Source: Coraliomargarita sp.
Lineage (GTDB): Bacteria > Verrucomicrobiota > Verrucomicrobiia > Opitutales > UBA953
Direction of reading: 5' to 3'
DNA length: 64,000 nt
NCBI GenBank assembly: GCA_024638885.1
Contig: JAHEJL010000001.1
Coordinates: forward strand, 273,001 to 337,000
Under the pieces are notes generated by a model. The model was not told where the DNA came from. It saw only the letters and a program-made list of their open reading frames with translations, and did no database searches. How positions within the stretch are numbered: position 1 is the stretch's first letter; each line of letters starts with the position of its first letter. The translations under genes were made by a program, and so were the position numbers. Below, piece after piece: positions 1 to 9,500 of the stretch.

Positions 1-112
1 GTCCATGACGTCGCCGCGACCCGCCCGATCGTCCGGATGGCGGACGCCCTCCGCCACGGCCCGACCTGGCAGCCCTGAAGACGGGGCGGACAGCCTCGGA
101 AAAACGGGGGAA

Positions 113-188
113 TGGAGCCAGCAGTCGGACTTGAACCGACGACCTGCCGCTTACAAGGCGGCTGCTCTACCAACTGAGCTATGCTGGC
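113..188 (-). tRNA. tRNA-Thr (anticodon TGT)
   Basis: On the minus strand the acceptor arms GCCAGCA and TGCTGGC pair, followed by discriminator T and an encoded CCA (113-115). The D-arm reads TAGCTCAGTTGGTAGAGC, the anticodon loop CTTGTAA gives anticodon TGT, and the T-arm has GGTTCAAGTCC. The gene is 76 nt and all four arms close. Nothing else could be assigned in the first 112 bases. Confidence 0.96.
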
Positions 189-311
189 CAACTTCCCTAT
201 TCACAGGGTTGTTCACAGCCTGACGGTGTCAACCCTTAGGGAAATAAGGCGATTAGGGGTTGAAACCGTTTTGGATTTGGACGCAATTCTACCACCCCAA
301 GCCCCGTACCC

Positions 312-1778
312 ATGCGTCTCCCCGTCACCCTTCTCGCACTGTGCGCCGCGTTCACCGGCTGCAACTCCTCGGTCGACTCGGCCAACATCGACTCGGTCGT
401 CGTCTCGTCGAACCCGAGCGCCGCGGCGATCCGCCTGAACGGTGAAGCCGTCGGCCGCACCCCGGCGACCATCAAGCTCGACCGCACCAAGAATTACGAG
501 CTCACCGTCGGCAAGGGCGGCTACCTCACCGAGTCCTACGAACTGAAGCCGCACCTCATCACGACCAGCGAAGGCATCGAGTTCGGCTTCGAGGCGACCG
601 TGAAGGTCAACCTCACCAAGGTCCCGGCCGCCGGCGAAGCGGGCGTCCCCCCGGCCGATAATCCGGAGTTCAAGAAGCTTTCGAAGAAGGCCCTCGGCGA
701 GAACGCCGCCGCCAACAAGGAAGGCATCAAGGCTGACATCGCCGCGACCAAGGAAGCCGCGACGAAGATCCAGGCCGCCCTCGCCGTCCGCGAAGCCGCC
801 AGCAAGGCCCGCCTCGCCGAGATCGCCAAGAACATCGCCGACCTGAAGGCCTCCAAGGGTTCCGACGCCGCCGCCAAGGCCAAGCTCGCCGAAGCCGAAC
901 TCGCCCTCGACCAGGCCACGGCCGAAGCCGCCGACGCCCGCGCCAACGCCGAGAAGAGCCTGAAGTCCATCGAAGCCCGCCGCGCCGCCCTCGCCGATTC
1001 CGACACCAAGGTCGCCGTCGCCAAGTCGAACGTCGCCAAGGCCAAGGTCGCCGCGAAGTCCTCCGACGACCGCCTCGCCCAGCTCGAGCAGAAGTACGCC
1101 GCCGAGATGAAGGCCCTCAGCGACTCGCAGGCCAACTCCAACGCCGCCATCAAGGCCCTGAACGCCCGCGCCGACGAACTCGCCCGCGCCGCCAACCAGA
1201 CCACCAGCTCCGCCAAGGCCGAAGCCGCCAAGAGCCTCGCCGACATCCAGAAGGCGCTCGAAGAACAGAAGGCCATCGCCGCCAAGGCGAACCAGGCCCT
1301 CGCCAAGGCCAAGGCCGACGCCTCCAAGGCCGCCGAAGCCGCCGCCGAGAAGGCCGCCGCCAAGGCCGGTGAAGCCGTCCAGTCCCTCGAAGCCAAGCTC
1401 GCCGCCGCCGAGAAGGCCGCCGCCGAAGCCAACAAGAACGCCGAGAAGGCCGTCGCTGACGCGAAGGCCGAAGCCGCCAAGGCCGTCGCCGAAGCCAACA
1501 AGTCCGCCGAGAAGAGCCTGGCCGACGAACGCCTCGCCGCCGAAGCCAAGCTGGCCGAAGCCAACAAGACCCTCGAAGCCGCCAAGGCCGACGCCGCCGC
1601 CAAGGTCGCCGAAGCCAACAAGGTCGCCGAAGCCGCCAAGGCCAAGGCCGACGAGCTCAAGTACTCCGAGTTCAACGCCCGCTACGCCCTCCTCGAAAGC
1701 AAGCGTCGCTCGAAGGCGATCACGGAGGACGCCTACAAGGCCGCCCTCGCCGACCTCCGCAAGGAGCTCGGTCTCTGA
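312..1778 (+). CDS. PEGA-domain lipoprotein with long Ala-rich coiled coil
   Basis: A 488-residue predicted lipoprotein: residues 1-17 form a short hydrophobic signal ending in a lipobox (FTGC), so Cys17 would be lipidated and the protein anchored in a membrane. Residues about 25-100 resemble a PEGA domain (SNPSAAAIRLNGEAVGRTP, then a GGY turn). Residues about 110-440 are an extremely Ala/Lys/Glu-rich helix with repeated AEANK and AEKA units, certainly a coiled coil or extended rod. The last 40 residues are less biased (LLESKRRSKAITEDAYKAAL). A structural envelope or tethering role is inferred. Codons are strongly C/G-ending, as in highly expressed genes here. A terminator follows directly. 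Confidence 0.85.
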   Translation: MRLPVTLLALCAAFTGCNSSVDSANIDSVVVSSNPSAAAIRLNGEAVGRTPATIKLDRTKNYELTVGKGGYLTESYELKPHLITTSEGIEFGFEATVKVNLTKVPAAGEAGVPPADNPEFKKLSKKALGENAAANKEGIKADIAATKEAATKIQAALAVREAASKARLAEIAKNIADLKASKGSDAAAKAKLAEAELALDQATAEAADARANAEKSLKSIEARRAALADSDTKVAVAKSNVAKAKVAAKSSDDRLAQLEQKYAAEMKALSDSQANSNAAIKALNARADELARAANQTTSSAKAEAAKSLADIQKALEEQKAIAAKANQALAKAKADASKAAEAAAEKAAAKAGEAVQSLEAKLAAAEKAAAEANKNAEKAVADAKAEAAKAVAEANKSAEKSLADERLAAEAKLAEANKTLEAAKADAAAKVAEANKVAEAAKAKADELKYSEFNARYALLESKRRSKAITEDAYKAALADLRKELGL

Positions 1779-1798
1779 GCCGGACAACGCTCCGCCTC

Positions 1799-1830
1799 GA
1801 AAAGCCCGGCCGCTCGGCCGGGCTTTTTTG
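1799..1830 (+). terminator. rho-independent terminator
   Basis: The stem AAGCCCGGCCG / CGGCCGGGCTT closes on a short CT loop and is followed by TTTTTTG. It lies about 20 nt after the lipoprotein stop codon and separates it from gcvT. Confidence 0.9.
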
Positions 1831-1868
1831 TTGGAAGGGAAAGCCGGGGGACGCACCTTAGCGGGACC

Positions 1869-2960
1869 ATGTCGGCACCGCTCTCCCGTACGCCCCTCTT
1901 CGCCCTGCACGTCGAACTCGGCGGCCGCATCGTCCCCTTCGCCGGCTGGGAGATGCCGGTGCAATACACGGGCATCATCGAGGAGCACATGGCGGTCCGC
2001 CAGGCGGCCGGCCTCTTCGACGTCTCGCACATGGGCGAAGCCCGCGTGCGCGGCCGCGACGCGGCGAAGTTCCTCGACGGCATCATGACCAACGAGATGG
2101 CCTCCATCAAGGTGGGCATGGCCCGCTACACGGTGATGTGCCAGCCCGACGGCGGCTGCGTCGACGACCTGATCGTCTACCGCCTCGCGGCAGAAGAATT
2201 CCTGATCTGCCTCAACGCCTCCAACGCGCCGAAGGACATCGCCTGGATGCGCGCCCACGTCGGCTCGCTGCAGGTCGAGGTCCTTGATGAATGCGCCGCC
2301 TGGGCCCAGCTCGCCCTCCAGGGCCCGCGCGCCGAAGCGATCCTCGCGCTCGTGACGTCCACGCCGCTCGCGCCGATCAAGCGCTTCGGCTTCGCGTTCG
2401 GCGAAGTGGCCGGCGTCGCCGGCTGCCTCATCTCCCGCACGGGCTACACGGGTTCGCCCGGCTTCGAGATCTACCTGCCGGCCGCCGCCGCCGAGCAGGT
2501 CGCCCGCGCGCTCCTCGCCGCCGGCAAGCCGCACGGCCTCGTCCCCGCCGGCCTCGGCGCCCGCGACTCCCTCCGCCTCGAGGCGAACTACCCGCTCTAC
2601 GGCCACGAGATCTCCGAGAAGATCTCGCCCATCCAAGCCGGCCTCGGCTGGACGGTGAAGTTCGCCAAGCCGGAGTTCATCGGCCGCGAAGCCCTGCATC
2701 GCCAGGCCCAAGGCGGCCCGTCCTCCTCGGTGGTGCTCTTCTCCCTCGATGACCGCCGCATCGCCCGTCAGGGCGCGGTGGTCTACTCCGGCGAGACGCC
2801 CGTCGGCGAAGTGCTTTCGGGGACGCAGTCCCCGGTCCTCGGCAAGCCGATCGGCACCGCCCTCATCGCCGCCGGCCATGCCGCCTCCGCCACGCTCACG
2901 GTCGACATCCGCGGCCACCGCCTCCCGCTGCGCCTCGCGGCCGAGCCTTTCGTGAAGTGA
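1869..2960 (+). CDS. gcvT: glycine cleavage system T protein (aminomethyltransferase)
   Basis: A 363-residue GcvT. It transfers the methylene group from the aminomethyl-lipoyl arm of the H protein to tetrahydrofolate and releases ammonia. Seen directly: the N-terminal LFALHVELGGRIVPFAGWEMPVQY and GLFDVSHMGE motifs, then the NASN and GYTGSPGFEIY folate-binding segments, and a C-terminal beta-barrel domain starting near residue 280. Length matches the family (about 360). gcvH follows after 38 bp. No gcvP is present downstream; thiH occupies that place, so the P protein must be elsewhere. Confidence 0.96.
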   Translation: MSAPLSRTPLFALHVELGGRIVPFAGWEMPVQYTGIIEEHMAVRQAAGLFDVSHMGEARVRGRDAAKFLDGIMTNEMASIKVGMARYTVMCQPDGGCVDDLIVYRLAAEEFLICLNASNAPKDIAWMRAHVGSLQVEVLDECAAWAQLALQGPRAEAILALVTSTPLAPIKRFGFAFGEVAGVAGCLISRTGYTGSPGFEIYLPAAAAEQVARALLAAGKPHGLVPAGLGARDSLRLEANYPLYGHEISEKISPIQAGLGWTVKFAKPEFIGREALHRQAQGGPSSSVVLFSLDDRRIARQGAVVYSGETPVGEVLSGTQSPVLGKPIGTALIAAGHAASATLTVDIRGHRLPLRLAAEPFVK

Positions 2961-2998
2961 AGGATTGAAATAATCTCCGCCCACTTTACCCAGAAGCC

Positions 2999-3379
2999 AT
3001 GAGCAACGTGCCCGCCGACCTCCGTTACACCAAGGACCACGAGTGGATCAAGGTCGCCGCCGACGGCACCGCCGTCATCGGCATCACCGACCACGCGCAG
3101 GCCGCGCTCGGCGACGTGACGTTCGTCGACCTCCCGAAGGTCGGCGCGTCCTTCAACCATGGCGACGTCTTCGGCACGGTCGAATCCGTCAAGGCCGCTT
3201 CCGACCTCTACAGCCCGGTCTCGTGCGAGATCATCGAGGCCAATGCGGACCTCAACAATTCCCCCGACCTGGTGAACCGCGAACCGTACGGCGGCGCCTG
3301 GATGATCAAGGTGAAGGTGAAGAACCCGGCCGAGCTCGCCGGCCTCCTCGACGCCGCCGGCTACGCCGCGACGCTCTGA
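2999..3379 (+). CDS. gcvH: glycine cleavage system H protein
   Basis: A 126-residue lipoyl carrier that shuttles the aminomethyl group between the P, T and L proteins. The lipoylation site is visible in GTVESVKAASDLYSPVS, where the Lys of ESVKA is the modified residue. The N-terminal RYTKDHEWI and the C-terminal GGAWMIKVKV segments are typical. The length equals the usual 125-130 residues. The gene lies directly downstream of gcvT and is probably cotranscribed with it. Confidence 0.97.
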   Translation: MSNVPADLRYTKDHEWIKVAADGTAVIGITDHAQAALGDVTFVDLPKVGASFNHGDVFGTVESVKAASDLYSPVSCEIIEANADLNNSPDLVNREPYGGAWMIKVKVKNPAELAGLLDAAGYAATL

Positions 3380-3431
3380 GCGCGCGCCCGCCCTTGCCCT
3401 GCGCGATTTTTGGCCCACAGTGACGGGCCTG

Positions 3432-4568
3432 ATGTCGTTCGCCGAAGTCCATGCCGCCCATCCCTGGGACGAGGTCCTTGCCTCGGTCCAGGCGAAGACG
3501 GAGGCCGACGTGCTCCGCGCCCTCGCGCGCGCCGAAGCCGACACGGCCGACCTCGAGGACTTCAAGGCGCTGATCTCCCCGGCCGCCGCCCCGCACCTGG
3601 AGCGCATGGCCCGCCTGAGCCACGAGCGCACGCTCCGCCGCTTCGGCCGCACGATGCAGCTCTTCGCGCCGGCCTACCTCTCCAACGAGTGTCAGAACGT
3701 CTGCACCTACTGCGGCTTCTCCGCCGGCAACAAGGTCCCGCGCCGGACGCTCAACCCCGGCGAGATCCTCCGCGAAGCCGGCGCGCTCAAGAAGCTGGGC
3801 TTCGACCACCTGCTCATCCTGACGGGCGAATCCAACAAGGTGGCGGTCCCCTATTTCGTCCAAGCCCTCGACTTGCTCCGCCCGCACTTCTCCTCGCTGT
3901 CGATGGAAGTGCAGCCGATGGAGACCGAGGAATACGCCGAGCTCCGCCGCCACGGCCTCAACGCGGTGCTGGTCTACCAGGAGACGTATCACCGCGAGGC
4001 GTATCACGTCCATCACCCGAAGGGCCGTAAGTCCGACTTCGCCTACCGCCTCGACGCGCCCGACCGCGTCGGCGCCGCCGGCGTCCACAAGATCGGCCTC
4101 GGCGCCCTCTTCGGCCTCGAGGACTGGCGCGCGGAATGTTTCTTCACGGCCCTCCACCTCCGCTGGCTCGAACGCAAGCACTGGCAGAGCCGCTACAGCG
4201 TCTCCTTCCCGCGCATCCGCCCGCACGAAGGCGAGCTCCAGCCGAAGGTCGAGATGACCGACCGCGACCTCGTCCAGGCGATCTGCGCGTTCCGCCTGCT
4301 GAGCTCCGAGGTCGAGCTGACGCTGAGCACCCGCGAGAGCCGCAAGTTCCGCGACCACGCCTGCCGCGTGGGCGTGACGGCGATGAGCGCGGGCTCCCAC
4401 ACGAACCCGGGCGGCTACGCCGAAGGCCGCGAGGCCTCGCTCGAGCAGTTCGCGATCGAGGACGACCGTTCGCCCGACGAGGTCGCCGCGATGCTCCGCG
4501 CCCACGGCTACGAACCGGTCTGGAAAGACTGGGATCCTTCCTACGACCGCCCGGTCGCCCTTTCCTGA
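3432..4568 (+). CDS. thiH: 2-iminoacetate synthase ThiH (radical SAM)
   Basis: A radical SAM enzyme of about 378 residues that cleaves tyrosine to dehydroglycine and p-cresol for assembly of the thiazole of thiamine. The cluster-binding CQNVCTYCGFS (CxxxCxxC) follows YLSNE, and GAGVHKIGLGALFGLEDWR-like and STRES segments match ThiH; the C-terminal MSAGSHTNPGGY is diagnostic. ATG at 3432 (MSFAEVH) is preferred to an in-frame GTG at 3420. The stop overlaps the start of rsmE (TGATG). No thiG or thiF is visible nearby. Placement right after gcvTH is a shared glycine/iminoacetate theme, or just an operon of convenience. Confidence 0.93.
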   Translation: MSFAEVHAAHPWDEVLASVQAKTEADVLRALARAEADTADLEDFKALISPAAAPHLERMARLSHERTLRRFGRTMQLFAPAYLSNECQNVCTYCGFSAGNKVPRRTLNPGEILREAGALKKLGFDHLLILTGESNKVAVPYFVQALDLLRPHFSSLSMEVQPMETEEYAELRRHGLNAVLVYQETYHREAYHVHHPKGRKSDFAYRLDAPDRVGAAGVHKIGLGALFGLEDWRAECFFTALHLRWLERKHWQSRYSVSFPRIRPHEGELQPKVEMTDRDLVQAICAFRLLSSEVELTLSTRESRKFRDHACRVGVTAMSAGSHTNPGGYAEGREASLEQFAIEDDRSPDEVAAMLRAHGYEPVWKDWDPSYDRPVALS

Positions 4569-5320
4569 TGAGCCCGCTCCGCGTCTGGATCGACCACGAA
4601 CAAGCCCCGGCCTGCAAGCCCGGCGCCCACGTGAAGCTTTCGGCCGACGAATCGGCCCACGTCGTCCGCAGCCTCCGCGCCCGCCGCGGCGACGCGGTCG
4701 TGCTCCTCGACGGCGAAGGCCTCGTGGTCGAAGGCAAGCTGGCCTCGGCCGACGGCGACGGCGCGATGGTCGAAGTGGTCCGCGCCCGCGTGGCCGAGCC
4801 GCTCTCGCCGGCGATCTACGTGGCCCAAGGGATGCCGAAGGGCGGCACGATGGACGACCTGGTGCGCTCCTGCTGCGAAGCCGGCGCCGCCGGGATCATC
4901 CCGCTCGAATCCGCCCGCTGCGAACTGAAGCTGGACGCCGACCGCGCCCGTACGCGCCGCGAACGCTGGCAGCAGCAGGCCGTCGAAGCCTGCAAGCAAT
5001 CCGGGCACCCGTGGCGCGCCGAGATCGCCGCCCCGGTCCGCTTCCGCGAATGGATCGAACGCCTCCCGGCCGCGGTCGACGGTGAGCTGCGCCTGACGGG
5101 CTCGCTGGAATTCGACGCCGAACCGGTCGCGCACCTGGATTTCACGAAGGCCTCGAAGGTGACGTGGCTGATCGGCCCCGAAGGCGACCTGACTTCGGAA
5201 GAATACGCCGCCGCCCGCGCCGCCGGTTTCCGTCCCGTGGTGCTCGGCCCGACGGTCCTGCGCGCCGAGAACGCCGCGCTCGCCTGCGTGGCGATCACGC
5301 AGGCCCTCGCGAAACGCTGA
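4568..5320 (+). CDS. rsmE: 16S rRNA m3U1498 methyltransferase RsmE
   Basis: A 250-residue SPOUT-family methyltransferase that methylates U1498 of 16S rRNA using SAM. N-terminal PUA-like domain residues include HVVRSLRARRGDAVVLLDGEG. The SAM-binding knot is seen as WLIGPEGDLTSEEYAAA and VVLGPTVLRAENAAL. The open frame extends upstream to 4136, but that extension runs inside thiH and is only GC-rich shadow; the start at 4568 overlaps the thiH stop and begins MSPLRVWID. The length is typical. The next gene converges, leaving one base between the stops. Confidence 0.95.
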   Translation: MSPLRVWIDHEQAPACKPGAHVKLSADESAHVVRSLRARRGDAVVLLDGEGLVVEGKLASADGDGAMVEVVRARVAEPLSPAIYVAQGMPKGGTMDDLVRSCCEAGAAGIIPLESARCELKLDADRARTRRERWQQQAVEACKQSGHPWRAEIAAPVRFREWIERLPAAVDGELRLTGSLEFDAEPVAHLDFTKASKVTWLIGPEGDLTSEEYAAARAAGFRPVVLGPTVLRAENAALACVAITQALAKR

Positions 5321-5321
5321 G

Positions 5322-6254
5322 TCAGGCCTTCTGGCGTCCGGCCTTCCTGGGCTCGACCAAGACGTCGTCGATCGCCCAAGCCGGCCAGGTCTCGCGCGTG
5401 TAGCGCTGCAGCTCGAGGATGGTGTCGCGCAGCAACGGCGTGAGGACGCCGGTCCAGCGCAGGCCGATCTCCATCGGTGCGAAACCGTCGAGCGGAAGCA
5501 CGCGCACGGCGGGATCGGTGATGGCCTCGGCGATGGCGAGGTTCACGCCGATTCCTTGGCCGGCGGCGACATGCCCGGTGACCATCTCCATGGACGGGGC
5601 TTCGATGGCCTGCGGCCACTTGAGGCCGAGGCGACGCAGGTCGCGGAGGAAGCTGCGCGTGACGCTGGAGGCGGCCGGCAGGGCGATCAGGGGTTCGGCG
5701 ATCTTCTTCGACCGGAAGACTTCGGCCGCGCTCTTCCAGCGCGACTTCTTCGGGACGAGCAACACCAGTGGCACGCGGGTCAGCCGGAGCTGGCTCTGGC
5801 GGCCTTGCGTCTTCGCGTCGAGCGGGACGATCGCCAGGTCGATGACGCCCTCGCGCAGCCACGTCTCGAACTGGACCTGGTACCCGGGCGTCAGGCTGAG
5901 CTGGAGCTTGGGATAGCGGGAACGCAGGCGCTGCGTGACCGTCGGGATGTGCAGGCGAAGGACGAGTTCCGAAGCGCCGAGGCGCAGCTCGGGACGGTCG
6001 GCGTCGCGGAGCTGTTCCTCCAGTCCGTCGAGGCCGGCGAAAAAGGGTTCGATCTGCGCGAAGAGCTTGCGGCCGGGCGCCGTCAGGCGGAACGGCGTCC
6101 GCTCGAAGAGCCGCACGCCGAGGTTGGCCTCGAGGGCCGACATCTGGCCGCTGACCGCGGGCTGCTGGATGCCGTAGGGGATGTGGCGGACCGCGGCGCT
6201 GATGCCCTGATGCTTGGCTACGTAGTAGAACAGCTCGAGGTGATGGACGTTCAT
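5322..6254 (-). CDS. LysR-family transcriptional regulator
   Basis: A 310-residue LysR-type regulator. An N-terminal winged helix-turn-helix (MNVHHLELFYYVAKHQGISAA, QQPAVSGQMSALEANLGVRLFERTP) precedes a type 2 periplasmic-binding-like effector domain from about residue 90 to the end. The HTH wording resembles the NhaR-like subgroup common in verrucomicrobia. The start at 6254 is chosen because the family begins immediately before MNVHHLE; upstream in-frame codons are Arg-rich filler. Its target is unknown. Upstream sequence to 6382 holds no other gene. Confidence 0.9.
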   Translation of the reverse strand: MNVHHLELFYYVAKHQGISAAVRHIPYGIQQPAVSGQMSALEANLGVRLFERTPFRLTAPGRKLFAQIEPFFAGLDGLEEQLRDADRPELRLGASELVLRLHIPTVTQRLRSRYPKLQLSLTPGYQVQFETWLREGVIDLAIVPLDAKTQGRQSQLRLTRVPLVLLVPKKSRWKSAAEVFRSKKIAEPLIALPAASSVTRSFLRDLRRLGLKWPQAIEAPSMEMVTGHVAAGQGIGVNLAIAEAITDPAVRVLPLDGFAPMEIGLRWTGVLTPLLRDTILELQRYTRETWPAWAIDDVLVEPRKAGRQKA

Positions 6255-6382
6255 GATCCGGGGGCGTCCGTATGTTCGCCGGCGGCGACCCCGAAGCAAC
6301 GCCGAAGCCCGGCGGACCGATGGCCCCTATCGGTTTTATCGATTAACGCCCGGCGGCCGGGACGGGGTATCATATCGTCCTT

Positions 6383-6499
6383 ATGATCACCACGAGCTCC
6401 GCCGTCTTCGCCGCCCTCGTCACCGTCCCCGAGCCGATCTACGACCTCGGCCAGTTCCTCCTCGGCCTCATCTGCTTCCTTGGCCAGATGGGCCGGTGA
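6383..6499 (+). CDS. possible 38-residue hydrophobic small protein
   Basis: An ATG-initiated frame of 39 codons begins MITTSSAVFAALVTVPEPI and ends in a hydrophobic stretch GQFLLGLICFLGQ. It would be a single short membrane helix. There is no clear ribosome-binding site and no terminator; it converges with the dehydrogenase gene 9 bp away. It may equally be chance. Confidence 0.3.
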   Translation: MITTSSAVFAALVTVPEPIYDLGQFLLGLICFLGQMGR

Positions 6500-6508
6500 G
6501 GTGCCGGC

Positions 6509-9500
6509 TTACTTCGCCATCGGGACCTGGGAGTTGCCCATCAGGTAGGCGAGGAGGTCGCGCTGCTGCTCCGGCGTGAAGGCCTGCAGGAGTCCTTCCG
6601 GCATGAGCGAGATGGGCAAGGTCTGGCGGGACTTGATGTCCTGCTTGTCGATCACGGTCTCCTGGCCGACGGAACGGAGCGTGAGCGTGCGCTCGCTCTG
6701 CGCGCCGACGATGCCGCTGAGCACGCGTCCATCCTTCAGCGTGATGCTGTTGAGGTAATACGCGGCGTCCACGACGGCGCTGGGATCGACGATGTTCTCG
6801 ACGAGGTAGTTGATGTCGTGACGGCCGCTGCCGGTGAGATCCGGACCGAGCGCGCCGCCTTCGCCGTACAGCTTGTGACACTGTCCGCACACGCCCGCGA
6901 AGATCGCCCTGCCCTTGCCCTGGTCGGCCTTGGCGAGCGACTCCGGCGTGTGACGCGCCTTGAGTTCGGCGACGAGCTTGAGCTTGTCCGCGGAGGTCTC
7001 CCGCGTCTCACCCCAGACCTTGCTGAGCAACTCATTGAGTTTCGCGTCGTTGAACGCGCGCACCTGGCGCGCGGCCGACGGACCGAAGTCGGCCTTGGGA
7101 ATCTTGCCGGCATCGACGGCCTGCAGGAGCTCGGCGGCGAAACGCTTGCGCGAGACGAGCGCCATGATGGCCTGCGGACGCTCGTGCGGGTAGAACTGCA
7201 TGTAGCGCTCGATGATGCGCTTCGCGACGCCGTCCTGATCGAACTGCGTCAAGCCCTGGATGGCTTCCATGTTCACGCCGCGGACAGTGATGAGCTTCTC
7301 GCAGACCTGCTTGAGCTGCTTGTCCTTGGCTTCGATGAGCGAGAGCAAGGCGGCGCGGCGCTGGTCCATGAGCGCGTTGTCATCGAGGGCGATCTTGCGG
7401 ATCTCGTCGAGGGCCTGGCCGTCGCCGAAGATGACGTTGAGCTGACGGGCCTGATCCTGCACGGCCACGGCCGTCTTCGGCAAGGTGGCGACGAACGCGT
7501 CCCAGGCCGCCGGCTTCGGCGCCTTGCGCCAGCCGCGGAGGGCCTCGGCGACGCCGGCGACGATCTCGGCCTGGCCGTCGGGCATCTGCGCGGCGTTGGC
7601 GAGGAGTTCGTTCAGCGCGGCCGGCTGCTTGTCCGAGCCCTCGGCGATGCGACGGGCGATGAGCTTGGTGACCTGCGGGATGCGGCTGACATGCGCGCAG
7701 GCGACGAGGTCCGCGAACGGGAGCTCGCGGATGCCGGTCCAGACGAGGAGCGGGAGGTTATGGTCCGTGGCGTCCTGGTCGAAGCGCAGGAGGTGCTGGG
7801 CGACGAGCGCGCGCACGGGGACGGTGAGGTGCGGCAGGGCTTCGGCGACCGCGAGGCGCACGCGCTGGCCGCGGGCTTCGCCGGCAAGCTTGAGGATCGC
7901 GGCTTCGGAGGCTTCCTCGGCCGCGATGAAACCGGTGTGCTGGGCGAACTTGGCCAGAGAGTTATTGCGGCGCACGAGCGGCTCGGTGAGCTCGCGTTCG
8001 ATGAGGCGCGCGAGGACGTCCGGACGCTGCTCGGCGAGCAGGGCGGCCGGTGCGTAATGCTTGGCATGCTGGGCGGCGAACGGCACGACGCCCGACTTCA
8101 CGGTGCGCATGGCCCGCAGGGTCGAATGCGCGTTGAGCGCGAGGACGCTGTCCGTCTCGGCGGCGAGCTTCTCCCAGGCGGCGGTCGCGGACGAGAGGTC
8201 GACGCCCTTCCAGGCGCGCTCGCGGAGCTCCCAGCGCGCCATGCGGACGAGCCACTCGTTCTGGCTGCGCTGCAGTTCGACGAGCTCGGCCGGGGTGGCC
8301 TTGGCGAAGTCGACGCCGGGCTGCTTGGGTTCGCCGTAGCTGACCTTGAAGATGCGGCCGGTGGTGCGATGGATGCCGTCCTGGTCGTGGCACTCGCCGA
8401 TATCGCTCCAGTCGAGGATGGTGACGGCGCCATCCGGACCCTGGCTGATCTCGATGCCGCGGAACCAGAGGTCGTCGGACTTGAGGATGTCCGGCTGGTG
8501 CTTCATGACGAGGGCGCTGCCCTGCCGCTCGATGGCGTCGACGTTGGTGCGGCGGCCATGGAGGTTCAGGGTCATGAGCTTGTCGCGATACTGCGACGGC
8601 CAGTTCTCGCCCTGGTAGATCATCATGCCGACGTGCGCATGGCCGCCGCCGAGATTGTCGGCGCCGCCGCGACCGCCGTCCGGATCGTTCCACTTCTTAC
8701 CGTTATCCCAGTGGTAATGGTCGGCGTGCTGGTCGAGGAGCTCGTAGACGAAAGGATACGGGTCTTCGCCGTGCATGCGCTTGAAGTGCGCGCCATGGAT
8801 GCCCTGCCACGCGTGGCCGATCACGGTGTTGATGAAGACCAGCTCATGGTCCTTGGTCCAATCGGAGCCCCAGGGGTTGGTGGTGCCGTGGCAATACGGT
8901 TCGAAGACCTTGGTGACGGGATGGTAACGCCAGAGGCCGCCGGCGGTGGGCTGGCGCTTTTCCTTCGGCACGCCCGGGACGTCGATCCACGAGGTGCTGG
9001 AGATGCCGACGCGGCCGTAGAGCCAACCGTCCGGACCCCACTTGAGGCCGTTGGCGAAGGTGTGACGGCTGGCGGCGGTGGTGCTGAAACCGTCGAGGAC
9101 GACCTGCGCCGGGCCCGCGGGCTTATCGCCGTCCATCGGGATGAAGAGGAGGTTCGGCGGGCACATCGCATACACGCCGCCGAAGCCGCGCTCGATGCTG
9201 GTGAGCATCTGCACTTCGTCGGTGAAGACGGTGCGCTTGTCGAACTTCCCGTCGTGATCGGCGTCCTCGAGGATGACGATGCGATCGCGCAGGTTCAGGT
9301 CGAAGCGCTCCTTGCCGTCGGAGTAGGTATAGTTCTCGGCGACCCAGAGGCGGCCGCGTTCGTCCCAGCAGAGGGCGATCGGCTGACGGACATCCGGTTC
9401 AGAGGCGAAGAGCGTGGCCTTGAAGCCTTCCGGCAGACGCAGCTTGGTGAGCGCGTCGGCAGGCGTCAGCACCGGCAGGGTCTCCTTCTGGTTGTTATGC

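Noticed and set aside
213..2984. A 923-codon open frame on the minus strand
   Set aside because: It lies opposite the lipoprotein and gcvT genes; composition is Gly/Arg/Glu/Leu shadow of C/G-ending codons, with no domain.
4136..4567. N-terminal extension of RsmE by about 140 residues
   Set aside because: It overlaps thiH completely and reads as Arg/Pro-rich shadow; the start that overlaps the thiH stop fits the family length.
5164..6386. Several plus-strand frames opposite the LysR gene
   Set aside because: They are antisense shadows; the LysR helix-turn-helix is unmistakable on the minus strand.
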